NCBI RefSeq assembly: GCF_021155765.1
Contig: NC_060112.1
Coordinates: 15,190,001 to 15,254,000, forward strand
Source: Diprion similis
Lineage: Eukaryota > Arthropoda > Insecta > Hymenoptera > Diprionidae
Length of the DNA: 64,000 nucleotides
Reading direction: 5' to 3'
In this document: positions 59,618-64,000 of the stretch, one piece after another
Numbering within the stretch: position 1 is the stretch's first letter
Layout of the letters: each line of letters opens with the position of its first letter
The notes under the pieces: generated by a model
Seen by the model: only the letters and a program-made list of their open reading frames with translations
Databases searched by the model: none
What the model was told of the DNA's origin: nothing
Translations under genes and position numbers: made by a program

Positions 59618-61432
59618 TTATTTGTAAACACGATGTACGACCAGTTCAATAAAGAAAGTAAAAGTTGACAAACAGCAACCACAGATAAAAATTAACATCG
59701 TTCGTTGCAGGCCGTTCCGAGATAAAACCGACTGGTCAGTTTCATCGGTATCTTTCGACCGCCCTGAGGTTTTTGTTTGTAGAATGTCTTGACTCTTGAT
59801 CAACTTGGTTGTAATTCCAGCTTCGTACATTCGTGATAGAAGTTTGTTGATGGATGGCAAATATGGCGAGCCGCGCAGAACGGTGAACGCTCTGTACTGC
59901 TTGAACATGTATTCGTCAGTGATAGCGAACGTGGGTTTGCCACCCTGCATTGTTTTTTCTATAAACATTTGGGCGGCGACTTCCTCCATAAAGCAAGTTA
60001 TGTTCTTTTTTGCCGGCTCGAGCATAAGTGTCAAGCAGTTATCCTGAATCACGCTTCGCCTTACTATTCGTTTAATTCTATCGTCATCTCCAGCACCGGC
60101 AGCGATCAGGAACGCGTATTCGTTCGCTTCAACCACAGGTATACGACCGCTTTTATCCAGTTCAGCAAAGGTGCGAATCCTGGTGGGTTTCAATCCGATC
60201 GTCAGCTCGTCGATGAGGCGGCTCTGAAGCATGATGGAAACGAATACAGCCAAAATCATCCAAAATGTCAAAAGCACTCGTGGTGGCCATCGGGTTGGGT
60301 AGCGTGACGAACCTCCACCAACGATAATTAAGTAGAGCTGAAGCAGCGTAGGCATTTCGGATTGGAAACGAAGTACTAGTGAGGCTAGATAGACAATTCC
60401 GACGAGCGATCCGCCGATCGCCAGCGATGAGAGTGAACCATGGAATTGATTAATTAATAAATCGTATTCTATCGGTACCAAGGCAAATATACGGCCAACT
60501 GTATGGAATACACTATACTCTGCGTAAGTACTCAGATCCTTGTAAAGTACGATGAACATAGAGTTTGCTAGAATGTCAGTTCTTCTTTTCATAAAATCCA
60601 AGGCTAGTCCATCGACGTTGCTGGTGTTGAACGGACCCCACCGTTCGTTAAAACGCGGAATCACTTGCTGAGTAGCATTCAATTTCGATGTAAGTAATTT
60701 CATTACGTCAAAGTCATATCCTTTCATCACTATTGGATTTCCGGTCGCGTTATCGCGAAGAACAACAGATCTAGGCGGACGACTGACTGCGGATTGACGC
60801 AATGGAAATCCATGCATGTCTTCAACACGGTCGACGAAAGTCCTTGCGAAGCTGGGGTCTCGTATCTTTTCGCAAAGGCCAGTGAATGGATTGCACGCAT
60901 GGAGTATCAAGCTGCATTTTTCTCTGACATCGAAAGTTATGATTGTAATTCTGAAAATTAGATTGTCCCAAAATTGTTGATTGATAAATTTCACATCTCT
61001 GCAAGCGACCGTTGTTCCTATCAAGTATATCAGGTGGACACGTTGAAACCACCAACACTGTTTTTGCAATTTTTTCAGTGTGGTTTTGGTTTCATTCATA
61101 GTTGGACATTTTTCTGTTGTACGAATGTACAGCACAAACATTTTCACTGACAGTCTCTTTGCAGGGGGTATAGCACAATCATCCAGACGATCGAATGTCG
61201 TTGATTCAATCGGACCCTTTGAAGCCAGGTCGTGATACAATTCAAAGTTGCTCTCTCTGTCCATAGAATCGTGCAAAATGATCGTTGTAATCTTTGGTTC
61301 TAAGGTTTTCCAAATCCGTGTGATATTTTCTGACAGGCATTTTTTATTATCTGGTGACAGTGAGATCCTTTTGCAATTTACAAGATATATTCCGTTAGTA
61401 ATGACACCGAGCAGCAACAGCAATTTAAACAT
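59618..61432 (-). CDS. Divergent ionotropic receptor (IR family), intronless
   Basis: A ligand-gated cation channel subunit related to ionotropic glutamate receptors, used for smell or taste in insects. A single exon of 604 residues if started at 61432 (MFKLLLLLGVITNGIYLVNC, a good signal peptide); an in-frame Met 16 codons upstream is less likely because it precedes a charged stretch. The ligand-binding S1 lobe includes KGYDFDVMKLLTSKLN (about 237-252). Membrane segments follow: M1 about 335-354 (SSLAIGGSLVGIVYLASLVL), a pore region, M2 about 386-404 (VLLTFWMILAVFVSIMLQS), and M3 about 579-594 (MLIFICGCCLSTFTFF). The S2 lobe lies between M2 and M3. Canonical glutamate-binding Arg, Thr and Asp/Glu are not evident, as in most divergent IRs. 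Glycosylation motifs NIT, NAT and NTS are present. Intronless structure is typical of the divergent, often gustatory, IRs. Confidence 0.9.
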   Translation of the reverse strand: MFKLLLLLGVITNGIYLVNCKRISLSPDNKKCLSENITRIWKTLEPKITTIILHDSMDRESNFELYHDLASKGPIESTTFDRLDDCAIPPAKRLSVKMFVLYIRTTEKCPTMNETKTTLKKLQKQCWWFQRVHLIYLIGTTVACRDVKFINQQFWDNLIFRITIITFDVREKCSLILHACNPFTGLCEKIRDPSFARTFVDRVEDMHGFPLRQSAVSRPPRSVVLRDNATGNPIVMKGYDFDVMKLLTSKLNATQQVIPRFNERWGPFNTSNVDGLALDFMKRRTDILANSMFIVLYKDLSTYAEYSVFHTVGRIFALVPIEYDLLINQFHGSLSSLAIGGSLVGIVYLASLVLRFQSEMPTLLQLYLIIVGGGSSRYPTRWPPRVLLTFWMILAVFVSIMLQSRLIDELTIGLKPTRIRTFAELDKSGRIPVVEANEYAFLIAAGAGDDDRIKRIVRRSVIQDNCLTLMLEPAKKNITCFMEEVAAQMFIEKTMQGGKPTFAITDEYMFKQYRAFTVLRGSPYLPSINKLLSRMYEAGITTKLIKSQDILQTKTSGRSKDTDETDQSVLSRNGLQRTMLIFICGCCLSTFTFFIELVVHRVYK

Positions 61433-64000
61433 TCTGACCTTTCGTTGGATTTCAATTTTTTTATATACGCAGAATATCATTCAAGTGGTTGAAAAATAAA
61501 TGCTGAATTATTTCTCGGTTTGAATTTATAGCCAAGTGACTAAGATGTCCTTGCGTACTCAACGCTGAATACCTGACTGGAACCTGCCTGCCCGATGAAC
61601 TGACGAGATAGAGAAAGTAGGGTGTGTATCTTTTCAGGAACTCCATTTTCCGATCCATTTGTACATCGAAATACAAATTTTCTGTCACCAGGCTGGTGGA
61701 GGTACACTTTCGTGAGAAAGTTTGGAGCGGATAAGCTCTACAGGTTTTAATAATTCACTTTTCTCTGTAGAGGGAAAAAATCTAGTCTCGTAAAGAATTG
61801 AGTATCCTATCCTAAATATCATACCACTGAAGCAGGTTGGATGGATTTGGTATCATTTGTTTTGAATTCTGATTGCCTGGCGTAACAAAGTTAGACAAGA
61901 GCTGATATAGTCATCCAGGCCAATCTGGATTACTTCGGTTGGGTTGACTGAAACAAAATTGCATGCCACGTGGCTTTGTGGATCTGCGAGCAGTAAACTA
62001 GATACGCTGTTCTGACACCGTCATAAAATAGGAGCATACCGATCAGCTCAATTACACTGCGACATGCACAAATTCGTAATTTATAGTACCTAGTATTTCC
62101 CCATACATCAACCATAGAACTTTTTGCAACGGGTGTACTGATCGCAAAGCATCGCGTTGATAGAACGGCGATATGAGAAGTCTTTTTTGTCAGGTAATAA
62201 AATCCATTAGCTTCGAATCGACGTTATGCAAGAAAGCATTATGACTCCACATCCCCGTCACTAGATTAACTTTATCTATTCGCTGATAGCGTCCTGCAAG
62301 TATCACATTGAACACCGACCTGTATAAGCTGAACGTGCAGCATGGTCACGTGGCCGCAGGTCAGACGGTAACGCGATCATCCCTATCACGTGTACTGGAT
62401 CGTGCGGAGTGTTAACAGTCACCCTGGTATCATTAGTGGCCAATACTGTTTGTCAATCGCCTCCAATTATTTCTCTGATATCAATTACTTTAATTGCAAT
62501 TAAAGGTATGCTCACGTAACGTCCCCGTTATTTCCACGAGGGGCCATCAGCCAGGTGTAGAAAATACCAGTGCAGTTTATTATACTAAACGTGACCAAGA
62601 TGTAATGATGGTTAAATATTATATTTATACGAAACGTGTGAAACATAGACGATCAATTATGTTTCAGGTTGAAAATAGTGATGCGAAGATTGTTGGGTTG
62701 TCTGCAATGGCTCGCTTCATCAAGCAATATCCGATTCATAGAGTTGAGATTCGATGCGGGACTATGTGAGTCGAATTTCAGGAGATTTCTCAAGGCAAAA
62801 CATCCGAAGTCAGTCTTGGCATTCAATTAGTTTCCTCAGTGTGAAATATGTTGATGACTTCTCGCACCGCCTGTAAAGTAGGCACTTAAATATCCCGTGA
62901 AGTTATAGCTTGTTATTTATAACTATATAGAAACGGATACCGCGGAAAAGACTTTAAATCATCTTGCAGCTTCAATTTTCACACCGGTTTATTTGTGTGA
63001 AAAGCCTGCGTTTATGACCGAGTCGCTGCCTTGCTTAATCGCTTGAGCTAAGCCAAGGCCTCATTTACGGTGGACGAGTGCTAACGATAAGCCATCTTCG
63101 TGAGTGTATTACCGAGCTTAAAAATTCCAGGCCCCAAGGGTTTTCGTGAGGGAGTGACAAACGACCTCCCAATCTTCAAGCAAAGTTACTTCGCATGCTT
63201 GTTAATTAAAATTCAGTCATTCATTTCTCCTGATTGAAATAATTTATCAACCTGCCCACGGATTATGTGTCGAACACAACATCGGGAATCCGTCTCTGCA
63301 AGTTGAGAGACAATATATTGTTGGGAAATTTTGGTCCTCTGCCTTACGCCAGAGCATTGAAATGCGTGGATATTAATGCCTCATTGACGGACACTGGAAT
63401 CCGCATTTCACTAGCGGACTAATCTCGTTGCCCCAAGTACTGGCCAGTTGGATGCTGATTAAAAAAACTGTCGTCAGTTTAGAGTTCACAAGTTCTCACT
63501 ATTTTCTTACCACTGGCGCCCATGTAACGCTGTTCTTCCCCCAATCGATATCGTGCATGGATAATTCCACGTTCTCTGACAAGTTTGGGATACGGGCTGG
63601 TGGTAATTGAAGTCTGTTCTGGCGTCACCTGGACCCGACGATAAATTAATCACCCCAGGGACAATATGCAGCATTAATTAACTACAATCCACGAATTCTA
63701 AACATTGGACGTGGAGGTTTGATTGTGCTAGATCATGAACATCGTGCTTCATTTTGCTCGACTCTCGACGACAGGATTGCTATTTCAGTCTGGACAGATA
63801 TCACGTATCTGCGGAGCAGAAGTGACTTCGAGGCATCCACGTTTAAATCTACCTGCCAGCAAGTAGCACTTGCATTTGTAAATACCTGAAAACACGATGT
63901 CCAGATTTCTCCAAATTGAAAACGTGTAATTGTTTCGTGTTTGCTCTGGAAATTCTTATGCGAAATTCATGAGTCGACTGACATTACCCTGGATGAGTGA
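61433..64000. other. Upstream of the ionotropic receptor to window end, no gene recognised
   Basis: The receptor's promoter should lie in the first few hundred bases. Open frames at 61461-61688 (-), 62494-62769 (+) and 63428-63610 (+) have no family features and no splice context I trust. Nothing else was seen. Confidence 0.45.

Overview
This is animal, almost certainly insect, nuclear DNA. Genes are split by short GT-AG introns, intergenic DNA is AT-rich, and the gene set (SLC22 transporters in tandem, an ionotropic receptor, a small chymotrypsin-like protease, exocyst Sec3) is typical of insects. A hymenopteran, perhaps a sawfly, is my guess from overall feel; nothing here proves it.

Layout. 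Positions 1 to about 19,400 are one tandem satellite array of a 304-bp monomer, about 44 copies, running off the left edge. It is broken twice by 5'-truncated non-LTR retrotransposons (3856-7068 and 15280-18026). The two elements are clearly different families, yet both sit in the same orientation at exactly the same base of the monomer, before CTAACCCC. Both end in short tandem repeats containing CTAA. This apparent site-specific targeting of a satellite is the most notable thing in the window. The array ends in a diverged monomer at about 19,400.

From 21.5 kb the DNA is genic. There is a three-exon gene for an 88-residue mitochondrial-type membrane protein (+), then tail to tail with it an 11-exon gene for exocyst subunit 1/Sec3 (-), for which I could join all exons in frame to 859 residues. 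Three tandem SLC22-type organic cation transporter paralogues (+) fill 28.2-44.8 kb. The first two share every intron position and phase; the third is more diverged and has a different intron set in its second half. An intron of the third gene holds a 223-bp near-perfect foldback. A four-exon chymotrypsin-like serine protease lies at 51.1-53.0 kb (-), and an intronless ionotropic receptor at 59.6-61.4 kb (-).

The long stretches 44.8-51.1, 53.0-59.6 and 61.4-64 kb show no gene I can support, apart from one possible first exon at 55.3 kb. The genes do not form one pathway; the only local functional unit is the transporter cluster, which arose by tandem duplication. No tRNA, rRNA or CRISPR array was recognised.
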